Positions 52,797 to 61,135 of a DNA stretch of 64,000 nucleotides are shown here, one piece after another. Position 1 is the first letter of the stretch, and the number at the start of each line of letters is the position of its first letter. Position numbers and translations under genes: made by a program. Under the pieces are notes generated by a model, which searched no databases, was not told where the DNA came from, and saw only the letters and a program-made list of their open reading frames with translations. The stretch lies in NCBI RefSeq assembly GCF_900116445.1, contig NZ_FPBH01000019.1, positions 124,001 to 188,000 of the forward strand. Direction: 5' to 3'. The stretch is from Paraburkholderia aspalathi (lineage in GTDB: Bacteria; Pseudomonadota; Gammaproteobacteria; Burkholderiales; Burkholderiaceae).

Positions 52797-54026
52797 CTAA
52801 CGCGTGTTCTGGAGACTCTTGCCCGTCCACTCGCTCGCCGCCTGGTTCCATAGCCACGACAGAATGGCGGATCCATCCACGGCCGTTTGCGTAGAGTCCC
52901 AGTCGATGAACGAGAAATAGGCTCGCACCTGTGGCGCGGTCATGCCCGAATTGTTCAGGATGTAGGTGGCGACATCGGCGTCGCTCAGCGGCTCGTGATA
53001 GTCGAAATCCGGATTGCCGCGCGGACCATTGGCGTTGATGCTGTTGCCCTTGAAATAGCGCGGAGTAATCATGCCGTTGCCGCCAAGCTTTTGCTTACAC
53101 CGCGCAACAAAGTATTCCCCGAGTGAAGTACCGAGCACGTGCCCCGCAATGCTGTCGATCGGAAAATGCACACCCGCTACCGTGCGATTCACCGCGACGC
53201 GGTACGCCTGCCTCATCACCTGCTGTTGGAATACGGAGCCGGGCCCCTCATTGAACAATGCGCACAGCACTACCGCGATAATGAACGCCTGGGTCGAATG
53301 GCCGCTTGGTAGCGAGCCATGCCCTGGCGTCTGGATCATCGGCTGGACCTGGGTCGAATACTCGATCGGCCTTTGTGCCGCGATCGCGTGCTTGAAACGA
53401 ATTTCCGCGAAGATCGCGAATCGCACAGCGGTATCGAGCAGTTCGAGCGTCTTCGGCGTGCGGCTCGGGTGCAGAAAGATGAGAGTGCTCCAGAACGCCA
53501 CTTGCGGACCCATCTGACACAGTATCTCCGCGGCGCGGTCCTCGCGCAGGTCCGAATAGAAGTCCAGCCAGTCGAGTTGTTTCGTGAAAACGGCCACGTC
53601 CGGGCGGCTCAAGGAGACGATATCCACGTCCGCGCCGCCTTGTGCGATTGCCCGGTGAGACAGCGTGGCGGTAGCAGGGTTTGGAAACGAAAAGCGCAAA
53701 CTGCTCAGCAGTTCGAAATCGAGCACCGTCGCGCGGACCCAGGGCTCCCAGCGCCACAGTTGAGCGGGATCGTCGAGCGCAGGCGCGGTAGGGAGATCCT
53801 GCAGTTTCTGATTGTCGAAGTTGAGCGTCACCAGTTCCGGAGTCCGCCAACTGCCCACGATCCCGTCGCGATGTCCGATCAGCGCTTCCGCGAGAAGCCG
53901 CGGGTCGCCCGAACTGCCGCCGCCCGCATCATAGACGCCACCCGCGCCGCCACCGCCGGGCGGAATTCCCGCACCACCGGCACCACCCGCTCCGCCTGCC
54001 CCACCAGCACCGCCAAGTCCGCTCAC
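52797..54026 (-). CDS. Vanadium-dependent haloperoxidase/PAP2-family protein
   Basis: A 409-residue protein with the full vanadate/phosphate pocket of the haloperoxidase-PAP2 superfamily: K-x6-RP in KHAIAAQRP, SLPSGHST, and R-x5-H in RTVAGVHFPIDSIAGHVLG. It is soluble, with no clear signal or membrane helix, which favours the haloperoxidase-like branch over membrane phosphatases. The N-terminal 40 residues are almost purely glycine, alanine and proline (repeated GGA). GTG 54026 follows GGAGACATATC. It lies 51 bp after the cyclase gene and 47 bp before the protease gene, so the three should be co-transcribed. It could halogenate with peroxide or act as an acid phosphatase. Confidence 0.82.
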   Translation of the reverse strand: MSGLGGAGGAGGAGGAGGAGIPPGGGGAGGVYDAGGGSSGDPRLLAEALIGHRDGIVGSWRTPELVTLNFDNQKLQDLPTAPALDDPAQLWRWEPWVRATVLDFELLSSLRFSFPNPATATLSHRAIAQGGADVDIVSLSRPDVAVFTKQLDWLDFYSDLREDRAAEILCQMGPQVAFWSTLIFLHPSRTPKTLELLDTAVRFAIFAEIRFKHAIAAQRPIEYSTQVQPMIQTPGHGSLPSGHSTQAFIIAVVLCALFNEGPGSVFQQQVMRQAYRVAVNRTVAGVHFPIDSIAGHVLGTSLGEYFVARCKQKLGGNGMITPRYFKGNSINANGPRGNPDFDYHEPLSDADVATYILNNSGMTAPQVRAYFSFIDWDSTQTAVDGSAILSWLWNQAASEWTGKSLQNTR

Positions 54027-54077
54027 GATATGTCTCCACTCTCAGGGATCCAGCACCGCATTCATTGCTTCTTTTAT

Positions 54078-55859
54078 CTAACCAGGCAATCCCGCCTGAC
54101 GAAGTGCCTCCGACCAGATCTTGCCGGTCTTGTATGCGCCGCTAGGCGAGCGTTCGAGATAACGTTGCACCGTCAGCGTCGGCTCGATGGCCAGAACTTC
54201 GCCGACCGTCAGACGCGCCGCCTCGACGTCGCCGAGCAGCGATTGCGCGATCGCCAGCGCGCGTAACGTGGAGGTGTTGGTACGGTTCACCCGCAGGGAC
54301 CGTTGCGCCAGTTCCACCGCGCGTTCGTAGCGGCCTGCGGATAGCGCTGCCGTGGCTCCGAGCGATTCGTAGAAATAGCGCAAGGGATCGAGCGGCGAAA
54401 GGCGGAGGGCACGCTCGGTTGCGTCGACCGCCTCCTCGCCCTCGCCTTCGAATGCGTGCAGCGTGCCTTTGAGCAGCCATGCAAGCGAATCGTTGGGATT
54501 GACCGAGAGCGCGAGCGCGTAGCGCTGCTGCGCGACGTCGAGTTGCTTGAGCAGATTCGTGTGCACGAATCCGTCGATAGTCAACGCGAGCGAACACTCA
54601 GGATCGGCGTCCAGCGCCTGTCGCGTGCATTCGAGCGCTATATGCGCTTCACCGCGGCGGTCGTCAGTCCAGCCGCGATTAAAGCGCAGGACATGCCACT
54701 TGGCGAGCCATGCATGCGGCAACGCCTGTCTGCGCGCGCGTTCGATCACCGCGTCCAGCATGTCTCGCGCGCGGTTGAAGTCGTCCGCTACTCCGCGATG
54801 CATCAGCACGATAGCGCTCATCAGCAGTGTCGATATTTCGAGCGTGGGCAACGCCTGCGATCGCGCCCGATGCAGTTCGCGATTGATGATCGCGTTGCTG
54901 ACCGCGCCGACCACCCGGCCGATCAGTTCGTCTTCGCCGAGCATGATCTCGGACGTGCGGCCTCTGATGCTCTCGGTCCACAAAATGTGCCGCGATTTGG
55001 CCTCGGCAAGCTCGGCGACGAGCACGAACTGATCGCCCGACATGCGATATGCGCCCGACAGCACGTAACGCGCGCCGAGAAACCCGCTGATTTCGTCGAG
55101 CGACGCGCCGCGCTCGCGAAACGCGGTCGTGGACAAACGCGAGATCACCTGAAGCTCGGCCGTGCGAGACAAGGAGGAAATGATCTCGTCGGCGAGCACT
55201 TCGCCGAGCATCTGCTGTTCGACGCCGCCGCCACGCAAGATGAAAGGAATCACCGCAATGGTGGGCCGCAACTCCGGCAAAAAACCAGCGCCACGCTCGA
55301 TCAGCGGACGTGGCCCAGGCGGGCCGATCCGATAGGCACGCACCGGATGCTCGAAATGCTTCAGATGGCATTCGCCGAGGTCGTCGATTTCCGCATCCAG
55401 TTCGGACGTCAGCTGGTCCCGTACCTGCGCGGACACCACGATCTCTCCCGGTCCCGCCAGCGTGTAGAGGCGCGCAGCCAGATTGACGCCGCGGCCGTAC
55501 ACATCACGCTCGTCTTCGTACAACTCCGTGACGTGCAAGCCCATCCGCAAGAGCATGTGCGTGCTCGCCGGCTCGCCTGCGTTGACCTCGCGCGACGCGC
55601 GCTGGATCGCAAAGGTCGCGGCGAGTCCATCCTGCAGGCGCACGAACGTGACCATGAGTCCGTCGCCCTCGGTTCTGATCAGGCGGCCGGCATGCGCAGG
55701 CACCAATTCATTCTCGATCCGCGCCTTGAACGCGCGCCAGCGCCGCGCTGCTTCGACCTCGTTATCCTGCATCAGCCTGCAGGATTCAACGAGATCCATA
55801 AACAGCACGGAGCGAACGACACAAACCAGGCCATCCGGTAAATGGGGGAAATCTGCCAT
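54078..55859 (-). CDS. Class III nucleotide cyclase with TolB-like and TPR domains
   Basis: A 593-residue protein. The class III cyclase domain is at about residues 14-175, with metal aspartates in VLFMDLVESC and RTEGDGLMV, and the transition-state asparagine-arginine in YGRGVNLAARL. RDVYG keeps the aspartate that normally contacts the base, but the partner lysine position (usual VKTxGDG) is arginine in LIRTEGDG, so the product is uncertain. A TolB-N-like domain follows (about 195-310, PTIAVIPFILRGG...), then TPR-like helices to the end. There are no membrane segments. It heads an operon with haloperoxidase-like and protease genes. The upstream regulator has a cyclic-nucleotide-binding domain, which suggests it reads the product. 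Confidence 0.85.
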   Translation of the reverse strand: MADFPHLPDGLVCVVRSVLFMDLVESCRLMQDNEVEAARRWRAFKARIENELVPAHAGRLIRTEGDGLMVTFVRLQDGLAATFAIQRASREVNAGEPASTHMLLRMGLHVTELYEDERDVYGRGVNLAARLYTLAGPGEIVVSAQVRDQLTSELDAEIDDLGECHLKHFEHPVRAYRIGPPGPRPLIERGAGFLPELRPTIAVIPFILRGGGVEQQMLGEVLADEIISSLSRTAELQVISRLSTTAFRERGASLDEISGFLGARYVLSGAYRMSGDQFVLVAELAEAKSRHILWTESIRGRTSEIMLGEDELIGRVVGAVSNAIINRELHRARSQALPTLEISTLLMSAIVLMHRGVADDFNRARDMLDAVIERARRQALPHAWLAKWHVLRFNRGWTDDRRGEAHIALECTRQALDADPECSLALTIDGFVHTNLLKQLDVAQQRYALALSVNPNDSLAWLLKGTLHAFEGEGEEAVDATERALRLSPLDPLRYFYESLGATAALSAGRYERAVELAQRSLRVNRTNTSTLRALAIAQSLLGDVEAARLTVGEVLAIEPTLTVQRYLERSPSGAYKTGKIWSEALRQAGLPG

Positions 55860-56206
55860 GACGTTTATTCAAGCCATTTTGTGGGCGTGCACGGTCCTAT
55901 ACGCAAAGGACTTCACTGTCCCAGCGCATTCTTTCAAATGTCACGTCGGAAGAGCCGCGCCCACGCAAGCGCAACCTTTCAGCGTTGAGCCGAAATGCTC
56001 GAAATGGTGAATCTCGCCGCCTGACGGGGCGACGCGGACGCGCGGCCGATGTCTTCAGCAGACTGGCGATTTGTATGTGTTATAGGTCAAAAAAACATCG
56101 GGAAAATGGCTTTTTTTGCCCGCGGTCCGCTTTATGTCAGTCGATATCGGACAAAGTTGAAGCACGTTGAATTGCCGTGTCTGCAATAAGCGTTCGAGCG
56201 TCGCGA
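55860..56206. other. 347-bp intergenic region before the cyclase operon
   Basis: It should contain the promoter of the cyclase-haloperoxidase-protease operon. Runs of A and T (around 56091-56118) stand out against the GC-rich background and include a small GGC/GCC hairpin with an A-rich loop on the minus strand, a possible end for the regulator transcript. No gene was recognised. Confidence 0.45.
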
Positions 56207-57247
56207 TTAACGCTTCGTGCGCAGCTTATCGGCCTCCAATCGGCGGGTAATCAAGTGAATCAGAAAGGTGGCGAAATCCGGATCCTGGTAATAAAGTCGC
56301 ATCGCGTCGGTCGCCGAGACCACCAGTAATTCGCATTCGCTTTTGCAACGGGCCGTGCACGTGCGCCGATGGTCCGGAGAGAAGAGCCCGATTTCGCCCA
56401 GTATCGTGCCCTGCCCCACCTCGATGCCGATCTCCTCGAGCATGACTGTTCCGCGCACCATGTAGTAAAGCGCATCGCTTCGGTCATCTTTGTGAAAGAG
56501 AACGTGGCCGGATTGAAAACGGGTGGGCGCCGTATAAGCCAGCAGTCGACTGATTGAAAGCTGCCCGTCCAGCGCGTGGTGAAGTTGCACATCGCCGACC
56601 TTCTGCAAACGCGCCGCGGCAACGCTCGCCTGCCCGCGACTGCCAACCTTGAGTGCTTTGTACACCGTATATAAGTGCACTTTTACGGTCCCTTCCGTAA
56701 TGTTCAACTGCCGCGCGATCGACTTGTTCGAATCGCCGCGCGCCGCGAGCGCCAGCACTTGCAGTTGGCGAGGGGTCAGGAAGTCGGAATTGGGTCCGGC
56801 CGCGCCGGCGGACTTTGGCAGCGCGTCGGTGGAAGCGGTACCGGCGGTAGCCGCGGTGGACGCCGATAAGCGTATGTCCGATGGCAGATGCCGCCCGCCG
56901 GCAGCGAGGAGGCGCAGCGCACTGATCAGTGCATTGGTGGACTCCGATTTGCCCAGATGACCTGCCACGCCTGCCGAGATGAATTGCTCGACGGTCTGAG
57001 GATCGACCGAGGTCAGCAGTGCAAGCACGGGCAGATTGGGGGCACCGTGGCGAGAAGCGCTTGCGGTAGTAAGCGCTTCCGGCAGATAGTCACCGTCGAG
57101 CACGAGTACGTCGACCGTTTGCCCGTGGTCGAAAGGGTTCAATGTGTAGTCGGCGCATTTCACTTCGGCGCCGTCCGCCACCTCACCAAGCAGACGCGCG
57201 ACGCCATCGCGAAACAGACCTGCGGGCGCAATGAAAAGGATCAGCAT
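56207..57247 (-). CDS. Fusion regulator: degenerate receiver, LuxR HTH, C-terminal cyclic-nucleotide-binding domain
   Basis: A 346-residue protein of unusual order. Residues 1-115 are receiver-like: LILFIAPAGLFRDGVARLL lacks the acidic pair (normally IVDDH), while VLVLDGDYL keeps the possible phospho-acceptor aspartate and GHLGKSES the lysine. Residues about 153-210 are a LuxR helix-turn-helix (LTPRQLQVLALAARGDSNKS, then IARQLNITEGTVKVHLYTVY). Residues about 225-340 are a cNMP-binding domain with GTILGEIGLFSPDHRRTCTA, which keeps the glutamate and arginine that hold the ribose and phosphate of cAMP in CRP. A TTG at 57310 would add 21 residues. It sits upstream of the cyclase operon, which it may control in response to the cyclase product. 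Confidence 0.83.
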   Translation of the reverse strand: MLILFIAPAGLFRDGVARLLGEVADGAEVKCADYTLNPFDHGQTVDVLVLDGDYLPEALTTASASRHGAPNLPVLALLTSVDPQTVEQFISAGVAGHLGKSESTNALISALRLLAAGGRHLPSDIRLSASTAATAGTASTDALPKSAGAAGPNSDFLTPRQLQVLALAARGDSNKSIARQLNITEGTVKVHLYTVYKALKVGSRGQASVAAARLQKVGDVQLHHALDGQLSISRLLAYTAPTRFQSGHVLFHKDDRSDALYYMVRGTVMLEEIGIEVGQGTILGEIGLFSPDHRRTCTARCKSECELLVVSATDAMRLYYQDPDFATFLIHLITRRLEADKLRTKR

Positions 57248-57293
57248 GAGCCGTGCACGCCACACATGGCGCCTCGGACTGATCGACGTCTCT

Positions 57294-57521
57294 TCACGAC
57301 AGCGAGGCAAGCATGATCGACAACCTCTTCATGTGTGCCTTGAACGCGTCGCTCGCTTCCCGATCGGTTGTCGGATTCAGGTGCGAAGTCCCGGCGAGTT
57401 CAACCTGCTCATGAAAATCGTTGGCGACCGCGCGTCTGATGTCCGGAGGTAACGACCGTACGATGGAGACCAGTAAAGCCTCTTCGGCGTGAATCATGCC
57501 CAGAATCGAATGAGTATCCAC
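57294..57521 (-). CDS. Small hypothetical protein (75 aa)
   Basis: A 75-residue protein starting at GTG 57521, seven bases after GAGG. It is mainly helical by composition (ILGMIHAEEALLVSIVRSLP, RRAVANDFHEQVELAG) and has no signal peptide or cysteine motif. The stop is 46 bases before the start of the fusion regulator, in the same direction, so the two are probably co-transcribed. No family was recognised. The ribosome site and tight placement favour a real gene. Confidence 0.5.
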   Translation of the reverse strand: MDTHSILGMIHAEEALLVSIVRSLPPDIRRAVANDFHEQVELAGTSHLNPTTDREASDAFKAHMKRLSIMLASLS

Positions 57522-57629
57522 GGCAGAACCTCAGTTGAAGGCGTCGTAAGTACACTCTAGTACACGCCGGTCAATCGTTTCAGGCTACCTGGGAGTTTCC
57601 TACTGATGGCGTCGGGCAGTCAGCGAGTA

Positions 57630-58553
57630 TCACCGCCCGGCATCGTTACGGGGCGCGTAAGGTACCCTTTCCTCCTCGTACAACCGGTAGATGAGTTCAA
57701 GCAGTTCCCGAAGATCGCGCGACTCGTCGAGCATTCGCGTGCTCATTATGATTGGGGACACCAGCGTGGGGTCGTCCAGTTCCTTGTAGCTCACGTCGTC
57801 TCGCTTCAGGCCATACACGCTACTCGGAACGACGGAAATGCCTTCCCCCGCTGCGACGAGGCCCAGCGCAATCTGCAACTCCCGTACTTCATATATGCGG
57901 CGAGGCTTGAGACCACGGTCTGCGAATGCCGATAGTACCTGGTCTGCATAACTGGGCCGCGGCGCCTTGGGGAAAATAATCAGGGTCTCGTTGACCAGGT
58001 CGCTGAGCCCGAGGACGGGTTTGCCCAATGAGAGTGCATGGCCCTCCGGGAAGGCGACAATCATCTTCTCCTCGCGAAGAATCACCCGGCGGATGTTGGC
58101 GTCCTCATGCCGGATACGGCCGAACCCGACATCGATCTGACCGTCTTTCAGCGCGCGAATCTGGTCCATCGTCGACATCTCATGGAGGCTGAGTTCGACG
58201 GTCGTGTTCTCGTCGCGAAAGCGCCGGATGATTTTTGGCAACATGCCGTACAACGTCGAACCCACGAAACCGACGGAGAGGCTGCGCTCGATGTTGCCCA
58301 CGCGCCGCGTCATTGATTCGAGTTCAGACGTCTGAGCCAGCAACTGGACGGCATGAGCATAGAAAAACTTGCCCGTCTCCGTGAGCTTCAACGGGCGCGA
58401 GTCGCGCTGGAATAACTGCACCTCGAGAATCTCTTCAAGTTGCTGTATCTGACGGCTCAGAGGCGGTTGGGCCATGTTCAGCCGCTGCGCAGCGCGCGTG
58501 AAATTACGTTCCTCGGCTACGGCAACGAAATAGCGAAGATGGCGCAGCTCCAT
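57630..58553 (-). CDS. benM: LysR regulator, CatR/BenM type
   Basis: A 307-residue LysR regulator. The N-terminus MELRHLRYFVAVAEERNFTRAAQRLNMAQPPLS (read in parts) and QIQQLEEILEVQLFQRDSRPLKLT are nearly diagnostic of the CatR/CatM/BenM group. The effector domain has VGFVGSTLYGMLPKIIRRF and GLVAAGEGISVVPSSV. BenM responds to benzoate and cis,cis-muconate, and CatM/CatR to muconate. It is divergent from catA, with an ATAC-N7-ATAT element in the gap, so it is the likely activator of catA and benABCD. CatR and BenM cannot be separated with certainty by eye. Confidence 0.87.
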   Translation of the reverse strand: MELRHLRYFVAVAEERNFTRAAQRLNMAQPPLSRQIQQLEEILEVQLFQRDSRPLKLTETGKFFYAHAVQLLAQTSELESMTRRVGNIERSLSVGFVGSTLYGMLPKIIRRFRDENTTVELSLHEMSTMDQIRALKDGQIDVGFGRIRHEDANIRRVILREEKMIVAFPEGHALSLGKPVLGLSDLVNETLIIFPKAPRPSYADQVLSAFADRGLKPRRIYEVRELQIALGLVAAGEGISVVPSSVYGLKRDDVSYKELDDPTLVSPIIMSTRMLDESRDLRELLELIYRLYEEERVPYAPRNDAGR

Positions 58554-58557
58554 TTCA

Positions 58558-58572
58558 ATACCTTGTAGATAT
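58558..58572. promoter_or_regulatory. LysR-type binding site candidate between benM and catA
   Basis: ATAC (58558-58561), seven bases, then ATAT (58569-58572) approximates the ATAC-N7-GTAT site known for BenM and CatM. A second ATAC lies at 58579. It lies right at the start of the LysR gene, where autorepression sites are usual, about 155 bp upstream of catA. Confidence 0.4.
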
Positions 58573-58727
58573 AGACCGATACTAAATCAGTGTTGGACGA
58601 GGCCTTCCGGCGTCCACTATTCTGCATTCACACTCTGTTTCAGCACCCATTATACCTTTCAAGCATATCCAAGAGGGCGCTAAACCAAGGGTTTACCCCC
58701 AAATAAAATAGAGATTCAGGAGCAGAC

Positions 58728-59663
58728 ATGAGCGTCAAAGTGTTCGATACGAAGGAAGCGCAGGACCTGTTAAAGGCTGCTGCTAACGTCGGTAGCCGGG
58801 ACGGCAGTGCTCGCGCCCAGCAAATTGTCCATCGCCTGTTGGTCGATCTGTTCAAGGCCATCGACGACCTTGACATGACGCCCGATGAAATCTGGGCCGG
58901 CGTTCACTATTTCAACAAGCTCGGCCAGGACGGCGAAGCGGCCCTGCTTGCCGCAGGTCTCGGTCTCGAGAAGTATCTCGACATTCGCATGGATGCAGAG
59001 GACAAGGCTGCTGAAATCACCGGTGGCACGCCGCGTACTATCGAAGGCCCGCTGTATGTCGCCGGTGCGCCGGTGCACGATGGCGTGTCGAAGATTGATA
59101 TCGATCCGGACGAGGATGCCGGCCCGTTGGTGATCCGCGGCACCGTAACCGGCCCGGACGGCAGACCCGTCGCAGGTGCGGTGGTCGAATGCTGGCACGC
59201 AAATTCAAAAGGCTTCTATTCGCACTTCGACCCGACCGGCGCGCAGAGCGAGTTCAACCTGCGCGGAGCGGTCAGCACCGGTTCCGACGGCAAGTACGAA
59301 TTCCGTACGCTCATGCCCGTGGGCTACGGTTGCCCGCCGCAGGGCGCGACCCAACAACTGTTGAACGTGCTCGCCCGCCATGGCAACCGCCCGGCGCACG
59401 TGCACTTCTTCGTCACCAGCGACAAGCACCGCAAGCTGACGACGCAAATCAATATTGAAGGCGATCCGCTGATCTGGGATGACTTCGCCTACGCGACCCG
59501 CGAGGATCTGATTCCGCATGTCGTCGAAAAGACCGGCGGCACTGCGTTGGGTATGAAGGCCGACGCGTACAAGGAAATCGAGTTCAACATCGCGTTGACT
59601 CCGCTGGTTCAGGGCAAGGATAACCAGGCCGTCCATCGTCTGCGTGCGTCTGCTATCGCCTGA
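58728..59663 (+). CDS. catA: Catechol 1,2-dioxygenase
   Basis: A 311-residue intradiol dioxygenase. The N-terminal helical linker (residues 1-100) is followed by the catalytic domain with iron ligands: tyrosine in IEGPLYVAGAP, tyrosine in RTLMPVGYGCPP, and histidines in RPAHVHFFV. DEDAGPLVIRGTVTGPDG and VVECWHANSKGFYSHFD are family core segments. The enzyme opens catechol between its hydroxyls to cis,cis-muconate, using Fe(III). ATG 58728 follows CAGGAGCAGAC. It precedes benABCD, so catechol made from benzoate is cleaved at once. No catB or catC gene is in the window. Confidence 0.96.
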   Translation: MSVKVFDTKEAQDLLKAAANVGSRDGSARAQQIVHRLLVDLFKAIDDLDMTPDEIWAGVHYFNKLGQDGEAALLAAGLGLEKYLDIRMDAEDKAAEITGGTPRTIEGPLYVAGAPVHDGVSKIDIDPDEDAGPLVIRGTVTGPDGRPVAGAVVECWHANSKGFYSHFDPTGAQSEFNLRGAVSTGSDGKYEFRTLMPVGYGCPPQGATQQLLNVLARHGNRPAHVHFFVTSDKHRKLTTQINIEGDPLIWDDFAYATREDLIPHVVEKTGGTALGMKADAYKEIEFNIALTPLVQGKDNQAVHRLRASAIA

Positions 59664-59672
59664 CCGCTAAAC

Positions 59673-59702
59673 GCGGCAGCTACGTCGTACCCCCGCTGCC
59701 GC
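59673..59702 (+). terminator. Attenuator-like hairpin between catA and benA
   Basis: GCGGCAGC (59673-59680) and GCTGCCGC (59695-59702) form a perfect 8-bp stem with a 14-base loop, ten bases after the catA stop, followed by a T-containing but weak tail. It may reduce read-through from catA into benA. Confidence 0.4.
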
Positions 59703-59776
59703 TCAATCTTTCGCAAGAATCTTTCGACACCGATGCGCGTGCTCCATGACCTGGCGCACGCGTAGGGAGAGCACGC

Positions 59777-61135
59777 ATGTCTGCAATTATCGACAAAGCC
59801 TCGCAACTGGATGAACTGCTGCATACCGCCGTTCAGGACGACAAGCAAAACGGCGTATTCCGTTGCCGCCGCGATATTTTCACCAACGCCGATCTGTTTG
59901 AGCTCGAGATGAAACATATCTTCGAGAGCAACTGGGTGTACCTGGCTCACGAAAGCCAGGTTGCCGACAACAACGACTACTACACCACCTGGATTGGCCG
60001 CCAGCCGATCGTGATCACTCGCGACAAAAACGGCGAACTACACGCGGTCATTAACGCCTGCGCGCACAAAGGCGCCATGCTTTGCCGGAAAAAACACGGC
60101 AACAAAGGCACCTTCACCTGTCCGTTCCATGGCTGGAGTTTCGCCAACACCGGCAAGCTCCTGAAAGTGAAGGACGTGAAGACCACCGAATATCCGGTGC
60201 AGTTCAACACCAACGGCTCGCACGATCTGAAGAAAGTCGCGCGCTTCCAGAGCTATCGCGGCTTCCTGTTCGGCAGTCTCAATGCGGATGCGATGCCGCT
60301 CGAGGACTACCTCGGCGAGACTAAGGTCATCATTGACCAGATCGTCGACCAGGCCGCAAACGGACTGGAAGTGTTGCGAGGCAACTCCTCCTACATCTAC
60401 GACGGCAACTGGAAGATGCAGATGGAGAACGGCTGCGACGGCTATCACGTCAGCACCGTGCACTGGAACTACGCTGCGACGATGGACCGCCGCAAGGTCG
60501 ATGGCACGAAGGCTGTGGATGCGAATAGCTGGAGCAAGTCGGTAGCCGGCGTGTACGGCTTCGACCACGGCCACATTCTGTTGTGGACCCAGACGATGAA
60601 CCCGGACGTACGACCGGTTTATCAGTACCGCGAGGAAATCAAGGCACGTGTCGGCGAAATAAAGGCGGATTTCATTGTCAACCAGACTCGAAACCTGTGC
60701 CTGTATCCGAACGTGTTCCTGATGGACCAGTTCAGCACCCAGATTCGCGTGATACGTCCGCTGAGCGTCGACAAGACTGAGGTCACTATCTTCTGCTTTG
60801 CGCCCAAGGGTGAGAGCGCAGCCGACCGCGCTACCCGCATTCGCCAATACGAGGATTTCTTCAACGTTACGGGCATGGGCACCGCGGATGACCTTGAAGA
60901 GTTCCGCGCCTGCCAGGCCGGCTATGCCGGCACCACGGCGATGTGGAACGACCTTTCGCGCGGCGCGCCCTTGTGGGTCGAAGGTCCCGACGCGAACGCG
61001 AAAAGCATGGGCATGAAGCCGCTCATCTCAGGCGAGCGCAGCGAAGACGAAGGCCTGTTTGTCTGCCAGCACGAATACTGGGTGCAGGTGATGCGCGATG
61101 CACTGAAGAAAGAACAAGAGGAGACCGTGGCATGA
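59777..61135 (+). CDS. benA: Benzoate 1,2-dioxygenase large (alpha) subunit
   Basis: A 452-residue Rieske oxygenase alpha subunit. The Rieske ligands are C-x-H in NACAHKGAML and C-x2-H in FTCPFHGWSF. The mononuclear iron site includes the aspartate and histidines of ENGCDGYHVSTVHWNY. The sequence closely follows BenA/XylX/CbdA-type alpha subunits in length and end. With BenB and BenC it converts benzoate to the 1,2-cis-dihydrodiol carboxylate, using O2 and NADH. The stop overlaps the benB start as ATGA. ATG 59777 follows GGGAGAGCACGC. XylX (toluate) cannot be wholly excluded by eye. Confidence 0.95.
   Translation: MSAIIDKASQLDELLHTAVQDDKQNGVFRCRRDIFTNADLFELEMKHIFESNWVYLAHESQVADNNDYYTTWIGRQPIVITRDKNGELHAVINACAHKGAMLCRKKHGNKGTFTCPFHGWSFANTGKLLKVKDVKTTEYPVQFNTNGSHDLKKVARFQSYRGFLFGSLNADAMPLEDYLGETKVIIDQIVDQAANGLEVLRGNSSYIYDGNWKMQMENGCDGYHVSTVHWNYAATMDRRKVDGTKAVDANSWSKSVAGVYGFDHGHILLWTQTMNPDVRPVYQYREEIKARVGEIKADFIVNQTRNLCLYPNVFLMDQFSTQIRVIRPLSVDKTEVTIFCFAPKGESAADRATRIRQYEDFFNVTGMGTADDLEEFRACQAGYAGTTAMWNDLSRGAPLWVEGPDANAKSMGMKPLISGERSEDEGLFVCQHEYWVQVMRDALKKEQEETVA

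Noticed and set aside
54456..55841. 461-codon open frame on the plus strand
   Set aside because: Antisense to the cyclase gene with its clear catalytic motifs; the translation is Arg/His-rich without structure.
54078..55859. Anti-phage cyclase system of the CBASS or Pycsar type
   Set aside because: The effectors next to it (haloperoxidase-like, S8 protease) and the TolB/TPR domains do not match the known systems, which use CD-NTases or compact cyclases with TIR, membrane or nuclease effectors. Kept as a signalling module instead.
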